NCBI GenBank assembly: GCA_038380435.1
Contig: JAWZYU010000013.1
Location: forward strand, 11,359,901-11,423,900
Direction of reading: 5' to 3'
Origin: Ryuthela nishihirai
Taxonomy: Eukaryota; Arthropoda; Arachnida; Araneae; Heptathelidae
DNA length: 64,000 nucleotides
Position numbers and translations under genes: made by a program. The notes beneath the pieces are model-generated. The model made no database searches and had not been told where the DNA came from. It worked only from the letters and a program-made list of their open reading frames with translations. Below are positions 46,361-57,169 of this stretch, piece after piece. Every line of letters begins with the position of its first letter. Within the stretch, counting starts at the first letter, position 1.

Positions 46361-47105
46361 TGATGGTCCACCCATTCTCTTTTACTTTTCCTTAACCAGT
46401 TTTGCTTAATTTACATTATATTTATCATTTTGGTGATTGATATTATTTTTTTTAACACTTCAATTCTCGTTTCTGAGCCATAGGAGTTGCGCATGTGCAA
46501 CTCCGACCTTTTGATCGTCAGCTGCTAATGTGCGCATGTAGGACACGACACCTCTTGCGTCATAGCTAGCGCGATCGTCAGATTATGCAAATGTTTTCCT
46601 GGCATGTAACAGCCACGTGCCAGATTTGTATGCAGCATGTATATTAAGTGACGTTAGGTCACAGAGTCAGTTAGAATGAGATTGTGAATAGTAGAATTGA
46701 CAGTATAGTTAGTAGAGATGAAGGAGTCAGAAGTATTGTGAGAAGTATGTGTTATGTAGATAAATGTCAGTTGCTAGTACTCAACTTTTCTATTCTTCCA
46801 TTGAATTTGATGAGTCTTTGAAATTTTTGGAAATAAACTTTCTTTTAGAAACTTTTGAATTTTTGCTATTTTTCTCTTGAGCAACGTTAATTGATTTTTG
46901 ATTAGATTTAAATTTTAATTAAACTTGACAATCCTTTTTCGAATTCTTACTCGATAAGTAATGCCACATACATAATGAACCCTATTTCAACTTGATTTGG
47001 GAAGTTATTATTGCAGGCACCAGACAAAGCTATCCAGAATTTTGAATAAATTTGGATCGGGCAAAAGGTCCAACTTGAAAGATTAATAATCTTTGGAGTG
47101 TTACA
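46361..47105 (+). mobile_element. Solo LTR, 745 bp
   Basis: It starts TGATGGTCCACCCATTC and ends GGAGTGTTACA. It is alignable end to end with the solo LTR at 22034-22756. It includes GCGCATGTGCAACTCCGACC and a GGAAATAAACTTTC block that may be the polyadenylation signal. The base pattern atca precedes it, and atca recurs if the right end is set one base earlier. No internal region is present. Confidence 0.75.
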
Positions 47106-47599
47106 TCATGTTTAAATGAAATAAATGCTTTTAAATCCTGTAAGTGGGGAGTTGAGTGAATATTTGTCAGTTGGGAAAACTCAAAGGAGATACACAAAAC
47201 AGAAGCTCAAAAGGGGAATGTAACCTTAGAGAGTTTCAAAACCAATGTCTTTATAGTATTAAAATATTAAAAATATTCCAAAAGCTGGTGTGAAGGAGAA
47301 TTTAAAAGTATTTAGAAGTTTGCTATTTGTTTACAATTGTCAATTGGTATAACACTTTTTTTTTTGGTGAAAGAGCTTTCAATTCCCTTATTAAAAAGAA
47401 TTTGCCATTTTCACTGATTAATATAGAATCACGATAGTTTAGTCCAAGGAATGAAATTAAGTTGAAGGGAATAAAAAAGTACTCAATGTATTCAACTGAA
47501 CAGAACTTGCTATTGTGATTATAGCACACAGCAGTTTTTGTTATGTAGAGTTACTTTTTTGGAAACCATCATGGTAATCTGTTGTTTTTTCTTATTCAC
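47106..47599. other. Intron sequence, nothing recognised
   Basis: No ORF with a domain and no repeat family seen. Confidence 0.4.
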
Positions 47600-47935
47600 T
47601 GGGCAAGGGGTTGTTAATGTGGCAGGTTTAAGTCCCAAATGTGTTTGCATTGAGAATTCTCTCCACTAACTGCCATTCTTCCCTCAGTGAGAAGGGGCAT
47701 TTCTGGGCTTGGAAATGCTGCCATCCATTGTATTCAATATTAAACCATGACACAGGGTGCAAGACAGTCATACCATGTACACATAAAGGAACATGCTTGC
47801 TGCTAGGCTTCCATGTGTCTCCCAACAGTTGTTCATTGGAGCCTTCATTTTCCCTAACCTCTGAGCTCTTATGAACTTATTATCAGCCCACTGTGTTGAA
47901 AAAAAAATGCTGCACAGGGTAAAATACCTAATTTG
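47600..47935 (+). mobile_element. SINE-A relative, ancient diverged copy
   Basis: The plus strand follows the SINE-A consensus in order: B-box-like GGTTTAAGTCCC, GGGCTTGGAAATGCTGCC, CATACCATGTACACATAAAGGAACA, GTGTCTCCCAACAGTTGTTC and a final GTAAAATACC. Many substitutions separate it from the four young copies. It shows that the family was active long ago. Confidence 0.75.
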
Positions 47936-48082
47936 AACTCCATTTTAATTTTTCATTGAATAAGACAACTTATGAAATTAAATAACTTAAAATTCTCTGT
48001 TGAGCAATAAAATTTTTAAGTTTATCCTTCAAACTATTTGAATATTAAAAGTTTTCAGGAGAAATATAATATGAAATATATA

Positions 48083-48862
48083 GCGTGATCATTTAAATTC
48101 GAGGACAGAAGCAAAAAGTTACATTAAATATCATCCTCTGAATCTTCCTGGCATTTGTCTTTCTCAAAATACTCTTCCTTCAATTTCACACATTTTTGCC
48201 ATTGTTGTACCCATACATTAAAGGTATCTTTGAAGCCATTTTTTGAAAGCATGCAAAGTGTTGTCATTGTAGCTCTGCAAGTTTCATCATCAAGTGCAAA
48301 ATGTTTTTCTATCAAAGCTTTCTTCGGTCGCAGAAAGAGGAAAAAATCGCAGGGTGCTAAGTCTGGGGAATATGGAGGATTTTATTTTATTTTCACAGCC
48401 ATTTCACAAAGTGTTATTTGTCTGTCTTCATTCAGGATTGCCAGTGCATTTCAATTTGCTCAGGAGTTATTGAGGAAGAAGGATGGCCGGGTCTTGGGTC
48501 ATTGGCAACAGATTCACATCCTTCATTGAATCGCTCATGCAACTTAAAAATGGCAGACCAATGAAAACAGTCATTACCATAGGCTTCATTCATCTCTTCA
48601 ACAGTTGTAGCAGTACTTAGCCTCACCTAACACAATAGCGAAAGACATACCAATGTTCCATCTGAAATTTATAACATTCTGAATGAACGTCTATGACATG
48701 CAACTAAAATCACCGTAAACACAACAGCAGTCGATGCTACATGACCTTGGCATGTGGAACCTCCTTTGCAGCTGTCACACACAATGCAATCTAGTGCTAC
48801 TTTGGAAAAAGCGCTACATACAAGTACTTATGGCGTCAGTCCATGAATTAAATGATCACCCA
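48083..48862 (-). mobile_element. mariner-like element, internally deleted
   Basis: Inverted ends: GTGATCATTTAAATTCGAGG on the left and the complement of GTGATCATTTAATTCATGG on the right. The minus strand encodes two transposase pieces. The first is an N-terminal part with FKLHERFNEG and DPRPGHPSSS. The second is a C-terminal part with a readable SPDLAPCDFF-type segment in a shifted frame, then ALDDETCRATM and WVQQWQKCVKLKEEYFEKD. The middle with the first two catalytic Asp is missing, so it is dead. The total length is about 780 bp, against roughly 1.3 kb for a complete mariner. Confidence 0.8.
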
Positions 48863-49307
48863 TTGTAAAAGCAATCATGTGTGAAATATGGATAACATAA
48901 ATACCCATATTGTATATTATAAAAAAAATAAATATAATGTGTGAAGAATGATTATTTTTAGGTGAAATAAAATATTGTATATATTAATCAGTAAATGAAT
49001 AGCAATAAGCATTAAACAGTAAGCAGATTTACAATCTAACTAGTTTTTCAGAAATAAATTCAGGAAAAAGTCCAAAAAACTGTCAATATTTTGTACTTAG
49101 CATTCAAAATGAACATGTAGGCACATATTTTAGAAAACACCAAAAATTAAATTTTAAGTGAGAATCAGCTCATATGATTTGCATCAGCCTCTATACTATT
49201 GATTCTTTGAAGTATAACAGCTGTGAAGGAAAAGTGATTTTTTTTCAGTGAAATATATGCTTTTAAATATAAACAGAAAGTACATTTTAGATTGCTTCCC
49301 AGGCGTG
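48863..49307. other. AT-rich intron sequence, nothing recognised
   Basis: No feature seen. Confidence 0.4.
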
Positions 49308-49390
49308 GCATGGCATATAAACTGACAGGCTCCTGTCAGACCTCTGTGGCAAGCAGCTGCTTGAGGGGGTATTTATTTATTTATTTATTT
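49308..49390 (+). mobile_element. SINE-B, 5'-truncated copy, plus orientation
   Basis: Only the 3' part: GGCATATAAACTGACAGG to GCTGCTTGAGGGGGTATT, followed by a (TATT)n tail. Confidence 0.8.
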
Positions 49391-49867
49391 TTTATGCTAC
49401 AACGAAGAAATTGCTGTCATTTGTGATTTATTCCAGTGCCTTAAATATTATTTTAATATCCACTATATGCTTATATAACTATGTATAATGTAATATAGCA
49501 ATAAAATTTTAAATTTTTGAAAAAATTCTGTTTTGCTTTATTTCATTAGTTATTGAACTTGAGAGTGTCGAAATGTACCCAATATTGTAGCAACAGTAGC
49601 TGTAACATTTTATGAAATTACATATTTGAATATTTGGCATACGGGGAACACTTAGTGTATGAAATTTGGATGAAAGACGTTCAACATATTAGTAATATTA
49701 ATTTGTGAGCATATTAAATGTGCATTCATGTAGAAAAATGACATATAGCTAGCTTAGTTTATGAGAGAGCAATTCATTTCATGAGAGCAGCAAAATGGCA
49801 GTCACGGCATAACTGGTTTGTGTTGGATAAGCACATTAGGGCAGCTCCTCTTATTCCTTTCTCCATG
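49391..49867. other. Intron sequence, nothing recognised
   Basis: AT-rich, no repeat or ORF signal seen. Confidence 0.4.
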
Positions 49868-50818
49868 GTTGTGTGTGAGAGTTGTTAAAGCTTTTAGTGA
49901 TGGGTTTAGCATTGCTAGTGGAGTTAGACAAGGTTGCATTTTGTCCCCTTTTCTCTTCAGTTTGGTTATTGATTATGTCATGCGAAATTCTTTGCAAGGG
50001 AAGGATTTTGGCCTTAAATGGTCTAGAGATTTCAAAATTTCTGGTTTAGATTATGCAGATGGTTTGGTGCTGTTAGATAATGACATTGATGAGATGAATT
50101 CTTTCATTTGGGCTGTTGATGAGACTGGTAACAGATTAGGTTTGGTGATAAACAGGGAAAAACTAAAATGATGAAAATTGGTCAAGCAGATGGTGCTTCA
50201 GTTGCTGTGAATGACTGTACTCTTGAGCAAGTGGTGACTTTTAAGCTTGAAATTGAAAGGCTTCACTCTTGAGCTGCTGGGACTTTTAAGAATCTATGGA
50301 CAGTGTGGAAAAATAGACATGTACACCAAAAGACTAAAATTAAGCTGTATATAATAGTTTGATTCTTTCTAAGGTTAGTTATGGTAGTGAAACATGAATC
50401 CTTTGTAAGCAAAATAACAGGAAACTAGATGCTTTTGATTCTAGATGCTTACAGAGTATCTTGGGCATTAGGTGGTTTGATTTTGTAAGTAATGATTAGG
50501 TTAGAAGAAGAAGTTATCAACCTCCTTTGAACAGCATATTGTGCAGAGAGAGACTGCATTGGTTTGGCCATGTTGCCCATATGCATAGCAGCAGATTGGC
50601 AAACAGGATTATGAACAGTGTGCATAAAGGCTTCAGGAAAAGGGGGGAGACCTAGGATGTGATTGACAGACAATGTCAAACAGTCAACAAAATAAATTTG
50701 CTAGAATTGGCCTACGGTGGCTAAATGCAGCAGCTGCAGTTCAGAACAGCCATATCTGCAGAAGAAAATTACACAGTTTGGTCGGACCTCCATAGTCCAT
50801 GGCTGCATGAGGATTTTG
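49868..50818 (+). mobile_element. RTE-type LINE, degraded 3' part
   Basis: It starts in the RT core. An open stretch to 50171 holds GVRQGCILSPFLF and a changed YADG where YADD is expected. It then runs in broken frames to the element end (CCATGGCTGCATGAGG). Multiple small deletions are present. Confidence 0.85.
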
Positions 50819-50829
50819 TATGTATGTAA

Positions 50830-50975
50830 TATCAAAGTATGCATGATGCAGACTTTGATAATCACAGCTGCAACCCATCATTTTACATGTAGCATGATGA
50901 TGTCCACCACTATCACAGTTCAAACACTTTTTTGGAAAAGCATGAGAAAGGGCTGCAGGATCATTATTTCTGTTC
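50830..50975 (-). repeat. Repeat D fragment
   Basis: On the minus strand it reads as the GC-richer half of repeat D: AGTGTTTGAACTGTGATAGTGGTGGAC, seen in pieces, and ATGATGGGTTGCAGC. It lies directly beyond the RTE 3' end. Confidence 0.6.
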
Positions 50976-51276
50976 TGTTTAATTCATGCAATATATCAAT
51001 TAAATGATTAACTTCAATTGAGAAATACTATAGTATAAGCATGCGGTGGATTCATTGAGTAGATCCATGCACGAAGATGACAGCAGCTTAAAATTCGCTT
51101 GTGATGCTACAAAAAAACTGAAAGAGGCTGTGAATAAACACTGACAATTTAATTATTTTCTGGTTGTTTAAAAAATAATGATTTCCCAGTCTCTCTAACA
51201 TTTATCAATCTCAATGAACAGCGTTAATTCAGAGTGATTTCCTAAATACAAAGGTGTTCTGCAAGATGATTGGTGG

Positions 51277-51372
51277 GAGTATAAAAGGGAGTAATTTCTC
51301 TATATATAATATACTGTATCAGAATTAATCATTGATGCTTGATATGCAATGTGTGAGTTGAACCTAAATAAA
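51277..51372 (+). promoter_or_regulatory. TATA box and AATAAA module, LTR-like
   Basis: TATAAAA at 51280-51286 is followed by AATAAA at 51367-51372, about 80 bp apart, in otherwise unique sequence. That arrangement is typical of an LTR promoter and R region. I found neither LTR ends nor a second copy. A chance combination in AT-rich DNA is possible. Confidence 0.3.
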
Positions 51373-51469
51373 GCCAATCGTTTAATATTCAGTTTTTGCT
51401 AGAATCAAAGCCATCAATTTTTAAACAGATGTATAGATCCAACTATCATTATCTGATGCAACCCCTTCC

Positions 51470-52240
51470 TGTGCTTTTTTGAAAAGTGCTTTAACTGCAG
51501 TAGTGTCTTTTCGTGTGGTAGTTGATGACTTGTCATACCACATGGGAAGTGGCAGTGATAATTGAAGTCCATGCCATGTATACTTTATGATATTAATGTA
51601 AATAAAAAAGCCAAATATCAATCTAATAATCACTCAATAAACAATTAATAATTGTTTAATTGATATAACAATCAAATTAACACTGTAATTACAGAGAGAA
51701 CAGAAAGAATTGCCAATCAGAACCTACCACACTTTTTCGAGAAAGTGCTTGGAGTGCAATAATGGTGGGCCTTGACATGCTGCACGGGAAGTGAAGGCTT
51801 GCAGCAGCAACAATCAAAATTCATGTCATGCGTACTTTATGATATTAATGAAAATAAAAAAGGTCAAAATATTAATAACTAATAATCATTCAATAATATA
51901 TTAATAATTCCTTAATCGATATAATGATCAAATAGGCACTGTAATTACAGAGAGAACAAAAAGAATTGCCATTCATCACCTACCATGCTTTCTTGAGAAA
52001 GTGCTTGGATTTTGGTAGTGGTGGACCTTATCATGCTACATGAGAAGTAATGGGTTGCAGCAATGATGACTGAAGTCCATGTCATGCATACTTTGTGATA
52101 ATAAAAATAAAATTTATTTCTATAATTAATAACTAACAATGGATATGTAGACATCAATCAGTTAATAATTGATTAATTGATATATCCTATGAATTTTGTG
52201 TAAATTTATTCTCAAATACAGAAAAAATAGCCTCATTTAT
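51470..52240 (+). repeat. Tandem array of repeat D, about 256-bp units
   Basis: Three units in direct repeat, each with a GAAAGTGCTT block (starting near 51482, 51741 and 51997; periods 259 and 256 bp). This is followed by a Gly/Trp-free, GC-richer stretch with GGTAGTGGTGGAC in the best unit, then CATGTCATGC, then an AT-rich half. Dispersed copies lie at 16.27-16.76, 36.52-36.67 and 50.83-50.98 kb. No coding capacity is seen. The family is not one I recognise. Confidence 0.75.
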
Positions 52241-52730
52241 ATGTCACAGGACACGCCTTTGGTGAAAAGCATGCTAAAGCAGGAATCATCCAGTGCCCAA
52301 GATAATAGACTTGCGCCCAATCTAGTCTTTAATATGTCAATCATCTGTAGGCCCAATTGTGACAAAGATCTTCAGTAGCACCTTTACAAGAAGTCTTGAA
52401 ACATCTTTTAGCTTCTCAGAAATCAAAGCAACATGCTTTCCTTGACTGTTATATATTATTTTGCATCATCTCAGAATCAGATTTTTGTTTCATACATTGA
52501 AGATTTGAATTTTCCATATTTCTTTCCCGTACCTGTAATTATGAACTTCACTTCTATCATGATTTCTTGTTAATATTTCACTTATAATTTTTTTACAATT
52601 ACTGTATATTTCCGCAGATAAGACGATAGTTGAATCATAAAAAATGGCCCCCAAAATCCGGGTCGTCTTATAGGACAGATACAAAAAAAATTAAGTATAC
52701 AATTAAAAGACCTTCTTGCTCAAAAATTAA

Positions 52731-53113
52731 TTTAAAATAATTTAAAATTCTCTGTCATTGAGCAATAAAATTTCAGAGTTTATCCTTCAAACTATTTGGA
52801 TGTTGAAAGTTCTTAGGAGAAAACTCTCAGAAGCTTTTCGGAGCAAAGACAGCGCTCCGTCTTCAGTGAAGTGATGTTATGTACTGACCCAGCGTCAGTA
52901 CATAACATTTAAAATTCTCCGTCTTCAGTGAAGTGATGTTATGTACTGACCCAGCGTCAGTACATAACATCACTTCACTGAAGACGGAGCGCTGTCTTTG
53001 CTCCGAAAAGCTTCTGAGAGTTTTCTCCTAAGAACTTTCAACATCCAAATAGTTTGAAGGATAAACTCTGAAATTTTATTGCTCAATGACAGAGAATTTT
53101 AAATTATTTTAAA
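52731..53113. repeat. Perfect 158-bp-arm palindrome with duplicated centre
   Basis: 52731-52888 and 52956-53113 are exact reverse complements over 158 bp. The centre repeats part of each arm again, so 52917-52950 and 52956-52989 also form a perfect 34-bp hairpin with a CCAGC loop. The arm sequence is the terminal repeat of the Penelope-like element also found at 60.44-60.6, 62.78-62.96 and 63.84-63.96 kb. Confidence 0.95.
52971..53018 (+). ncRNA. Hammerhead-like ribozyme motif, tentative
   Basis: CTGAAGA (52978-52984) fits the CUGANGA core. It is followed by a stem GGAGC/GCTCC closed by a 9-base loop, then GAAA (53005-53008), a minimal AAGCTT stem, and TTC before TGAG, which can pair with the TCA before the core. 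One extra C after CUGANGA, or a missing G12 if that C is paired, departs from the consensus. The same block recurs in all termini of the Penelope-like family here. A mirror copy lies on the minus strand at about 52826-52873. Confidence 0.4.
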
Positions 53114-53255
53114 ATACAAAAAAAATTAGATTGAAATTTATATAAATTGAAACCATTATTACTACAACTTATCGAAAAATCTATCATATTATTTAAATAC
53201 GCTATATGATAATACATTTATTGTTAATAGTAATACATTATTGATAATACATTAT

Positions 53256-53370
53256 TGTAATAGTAAATAATACATTACATTGTAATAGTAAATAATACAT
53301 TACATTGTAATAGTAAATAATACATTACATTGTAATAGTAAATAATACATTACATTGTAATAGTAAAACA
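53256..53370. repeat. Minisatellite, 25-bp unit, four perfect copies
   Basis: Units start at 53256, 53281, 53306 and 53331, each TGTAATAGTAAATAATACAT plus TACAT, with a partial fifth. Confidence 0.95.
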
Positions 53371-53843
53371 ATACTAAAACAAAATAAATATTAAAAGTTA
53401 TGTTTATTGAGCTACTGAGGAAAAAACGGACAAACCGTAATTATTTACTAGTACAGAGTAGGGTATGTCCACAAAATAGAATAGCCCATATGACGCTTTT
53501 GTGAATAGTCAAGGTCATTACCCGAATCAGTGCGAATAGGACATAATTCCATATATGCTATACAGTATTATTATCCAGATGATGATCGCCGATCTAAACT
53601 AAATTGATAGCCCGTTGATAGTTTGGGGTCGTCTTATAGGACAGATATATGCTAAAATTATAAAACTTTGACGAAAATTTATACCTCGTCTTATCTGAAG
53701 GTCGTCTTATCTGCGGAAATATACGGTATATGTATTTAAATTAGGTTTCCTGATAATGTGTAATGATATTCTACTGTATTTTGAAAGTAGGACTACCTTT
53801 AGAAATTTTAAGAATAATCTTTTATATTATAAATTGCACCTAC

Positions 53844-53936
53844 TTTTTTTTCTGCTAAAATTACACGACCTAGGAGCTGATCCTCTAGACCTTTCATGGT
53901 AACAGTAAAATCAATAATTGATGTTCTTGCTGAAAC
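53844..53936 (-). CDS. Axonemal dynein heavy chain, internal exon (first of three)
   Basis: A 93-bp exon, exactly 31 codons, phase 0 at both ends. It is bounded by an acceptor (TTTCAG at 53937-53942) and a donor (GTAGGT at 53838-53843). It encodes [20 protein letters not shown], then LLGRVIL and AEKK. The [17 protein letters not shown] block is highly characteristic of dynein heavy chains after AAA4/stalk, and this exact form fits the outer-arm DNAH5/DNAH8 group. The protein is a ciliary/flagellar microtubule motor. The preceding exon, expected to end near a TPE motif, lies beyond the right edge of the window. Confidence 0.95.
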
Positions 53937-54187
53937 CTGAAATTGCATTTACTATCATTATTTCACATAAAAGAAAATATATTTTTGACTTTAGTGAAAA
54001 CAGAAATTAATTGTTTTAACAGAAATGAAATGTCAATGAAATCAGAGATATGAAGAATGATAAAAACATAAAAATGATATAAATGTAAGGGCAAACAATG
54101 CAATGACATAACTATAATATAATAACATATTTTATACTTGTCACTTCATAATTTATATAATGAAACTGTAATATAAGACTGTAATGA

Positions 54188-57060
54188 AGATAGAACACTG
54201 CAGTGGGATCTGGTCTGCAATGATTACATCACAGCAGACCATGGCCATTCCCATTGATGTGCTGGACTTCGAGCCATCTGTGAAGAGAGGCAAGAAGTCT
54301 GGGTACTCAGCACGATGGCTGGCAAAGAGTTGCTGGCAAACATAGTTGGGTGTAAAGGCTTACCTCGTCCTGTACAGGGAAAAATCACAGGAAGGGGAAA
54401 CAATGAGGACATCGAAAACCAAAAGGACGAATGGCAGTCCGCCAATTAGTGTAAAGCATTTCCCACTTTGGGCTGAAAAATGCAGTCCCAAGTGGGATGG
54501 TCATGCAGGGATCGCAATTTAGATGTGTATTGTAGGGACAACTGATGACGGCAAAGAGATAAAGATGGTTTGTCAGTCTCAATGTAAAGACTCTGGACTG
54601 GTGAGGTGAAGAAGGCTCCCGTGCAAACATGGACAGCTTGATAATGGAAGGGGTCCAGCACCTTCACCATTGAATCCCGGGCAGAGTTGTACACCTGGGA
54701 TCTGTAGTCCAGTTTCAATTGGATAAGTGTATGGTACAGGGGGAACAGAGAACATTGGTCAGCTCTGCAGAAGAGAGAGGGCCTTGATGTTGTTCATTGC
54801 CAGTGTGCACTTGGACCTGAGGTGATGTATTATGATAAAAAAGGTCGTTTTTTGATCAAAGATGAGACAGAGAAACTTGGTCTTTGCCATAACTGAAATG
54901 ATATTAACCCACAGCAGTAGCTTGGGATCCAGATGAAGATTATGCTTGTGGCAAAAGCGCATACAAGAGGTCTTCTGTGGGGAGAACCGAAACCTGTTGC
55001 CCTTCGCCCAAACTGAAAGATTGTTCAGGACAATTTGCAGTTGTCATTCAATGACCCTTATGCTGGACCAAGGGCAAAAGATGCTAAAATCATCAACATA
55101 GAGGGAACTGCCTACAGATGGAGAAAGTTGTCCTGCAATAGAATTAATTTTGAGAGCGAAAAGCATAACGCTTGGAACATAGCCTTGTGGCACCCCCTGA
55201 TCTTAGGGGTACGGCAACGACAAAGTGTTGCCGACATCAACAAAAAAAAGAACATGACAATAAGAAGTTGGAGATGAAGATCGGTATGTGGCCTCTCAAG
55301 CTGAAGCTATGGAGGTCATGAAGAATCTGAATCTCCAGGCCATGTCATATGCTATTCCGATGTGGAAGAAAATTGACACCAGGTGCTCTCTACATAAAAA
55401 TGAATTTCTGATAGTCAATTTGAGGCATATCATATGGTCAAGAGTTGACCATTGCCTGCGAAAGTCACACTGGGTGTTGGAAAGATGGTTGTAGTGTTCT
55501 ACATACTAGATGAGTCTGGCATTTACCATTCTTTCCAATACCTTGCATGCACAGCTCATCAATGCAAAGGGATGATAATTAGAAGGAATCTTGGAATTCT
55601 TTCCTGGCTTTGGAAAGGCCAAGATGATGGCCTACTGCCAGGAGTCTGGAAACTGTTCCAAGAAAAATGCGATTGAAAAGATGGAGCAGTCGATCCTTAC
55701 TCAATGGGGAGAGATGTTGTAGCATGGCATAATGGGTTGGGTAGTTTTACCTCTGAGTGGCACTTTTTTGCACACCATAGGCTAAATGGCCAGGTCACAA
55801 AGACTCCGAAGGCTCAGAGAAAGTTGAGGGAGGAGACCCACTGGAACAGCTGTTGGGAGACAGATGGTAGCCTCCCGTCAAGGCCATCCCAGCGTGTTCT
55901 TTAACGAGCACAAGGTATGGCTCTCCCGCACACAGGGCCACGGCTTAACATCCCATCCGATGGACAGCGGCCTTTCCAAGCCCATCGGTGTCCCTTACTG
56001 ACCGTGGGCAGGGCAGGGAGTTTTGCGGAGATAAATCTCAATGCTGACCCAGCTAGGACTTGAACCTGGGAACTACAGATTATGAGCCTGACACGCTACC
56101 GACTGAGCCATCACCACCCCATGGCATAATGGACATTCTCTGGCCTGACAGCAGATGCACAAGAGATGTGCAGAGCAAGGCGAAGCTCCTCTACTGTGAA
56201 TGGCCTGTTGTGAGGCTCCAGACCATTTGAGTGGAAGGACAGTGGAGAGAATTCTGCCTTGCTCTCTGGGCTAAAAACTCGGAGGAGTAGGAAAAAGAAG
56301 AAATGGAGGAGAATGACTCCCACAGAGTGTCAGAAATTGCTTTGGGATCAGCAATTGCCTGTCCATTGTGCTCTAGGATCGATAACGAGTGGGATATGTA
56401 GTTCCCACTCATCTTCCAGACTTTATCCCACACGGCCTTAGAACTGGTTGTGCGGGTGATAGAAGACGTATATTTGATCCAAGATTCTTTCTGGTTCTGG
56501 TGCCAGGCAAAACTAGCTTTCGCCCTGGTGCATTTGAACGTTTCATGGTTGGGGGACATTCGATATCTTCGGAACCCCCCTCCCCTACACTCAAGCCTTG
56601 TTCTGCCTTGTTCTGTTGTATGAGCTGTAGTGCAATCTGGATTCCACGGTTTCGGAAAATGAGGAAACCACGTCAAAGTTAGAGGAATTGTGGTTGCAGC
56701 TGCATCTATGATGCAGTTCCATTATTTCTGCTACTGCTACATTGACTGTCTCCTGGCTGACAGAGTAGTGATCAAACTTGGAGAGCAGTTCCAAGCCACT
56801 GCAGTCAGCCCGATCAAGCCTCCACCGTGAACCACATGAAGGATCAGAAGGTTTCCCACGGGAGATGGTACATAGCATAGTGTGGTGATCGCTTCCAGAA
56901 GGGTTTTGGTTTGGTAGGTCTAGCTGTCTGATGGCAGAAAGGAGGAGGCCTTCCAGTGGAGATGGAAGGCTGAATTGTGGGAATGGAAACCGGGGTTGGT
57001 GTTGAAGTTGACACCAACGTCGGTTTCGCCTCTGTGAGAAAGTATTTAGCAACAGCAAGA
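54188..57060 (-). pseudogene. I-type LINE ORF2, broken
   Basis: The endonuclease end is open at 57058-56591 with NPSGSDHHTM (Ser-Asp-His motif). RT and RNase H follow in broken frames down to 54188 and align with copy 1. The SINE-A insertion at 55736-56119 and several frameshifts and stops inactivate it. Confidence 0.75.
55736..56119 (-). mobile_element. SINE-A, full-length copy 4
   Basis: Minus orientation. The 13-mer catggcataatgg flanks it exactly (55723-55735 and 56120-56132). It lies inside the I-type LINE, so it is younger than that LINE. Confidence 0.92.
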
Positions 57061-57169
57061 AAGACTAAGTAGGTGGTACACTGATGTCAATCTGCACCAT
57101 CCCCGAAGTCATTGGAATGATGGGCTTTCCAATGACTGCACTGGCATAGGAAACCTTGCCAGGTGGGGC

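Larger units (their letters stand above)
52602..53726. mobile_element. TIR DNA transposon, non-autonomous, about 1.1 kb
   Basis: The ends are inverted repeats: CTGTATATTTCCGCAGATAA on the left and the complement of CCGTATATTTCCGCAGATAA on the right, both continuing with GACGA. TA flanks both ends (52600-52601 and 53727-53728). Subterminal copies of GTCGTCTTATAGGACAGATA occur near both ends. It carries no transposase, and holds a palindrome (52731-53113) and a 25-bp minisatellite. Confidence 0.8.
32372..53843 (-). other. Dynein heavy chain intron, about 21.5 kb
   Basis: This separates exons 53844-53936 (donor GTAGGT) and 32267-32371 (acceptor AACTAG), phase 0. It contains the intact RTE, the P-element relic and many other repeats. 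No further host exon was found in it. Confidence 0.85.

Noticed and set aside
48155..48529. 124-codon plus-strand open frame
   Set aside because: It lies opposite the mariner transposase pieces, which explain the sequence.
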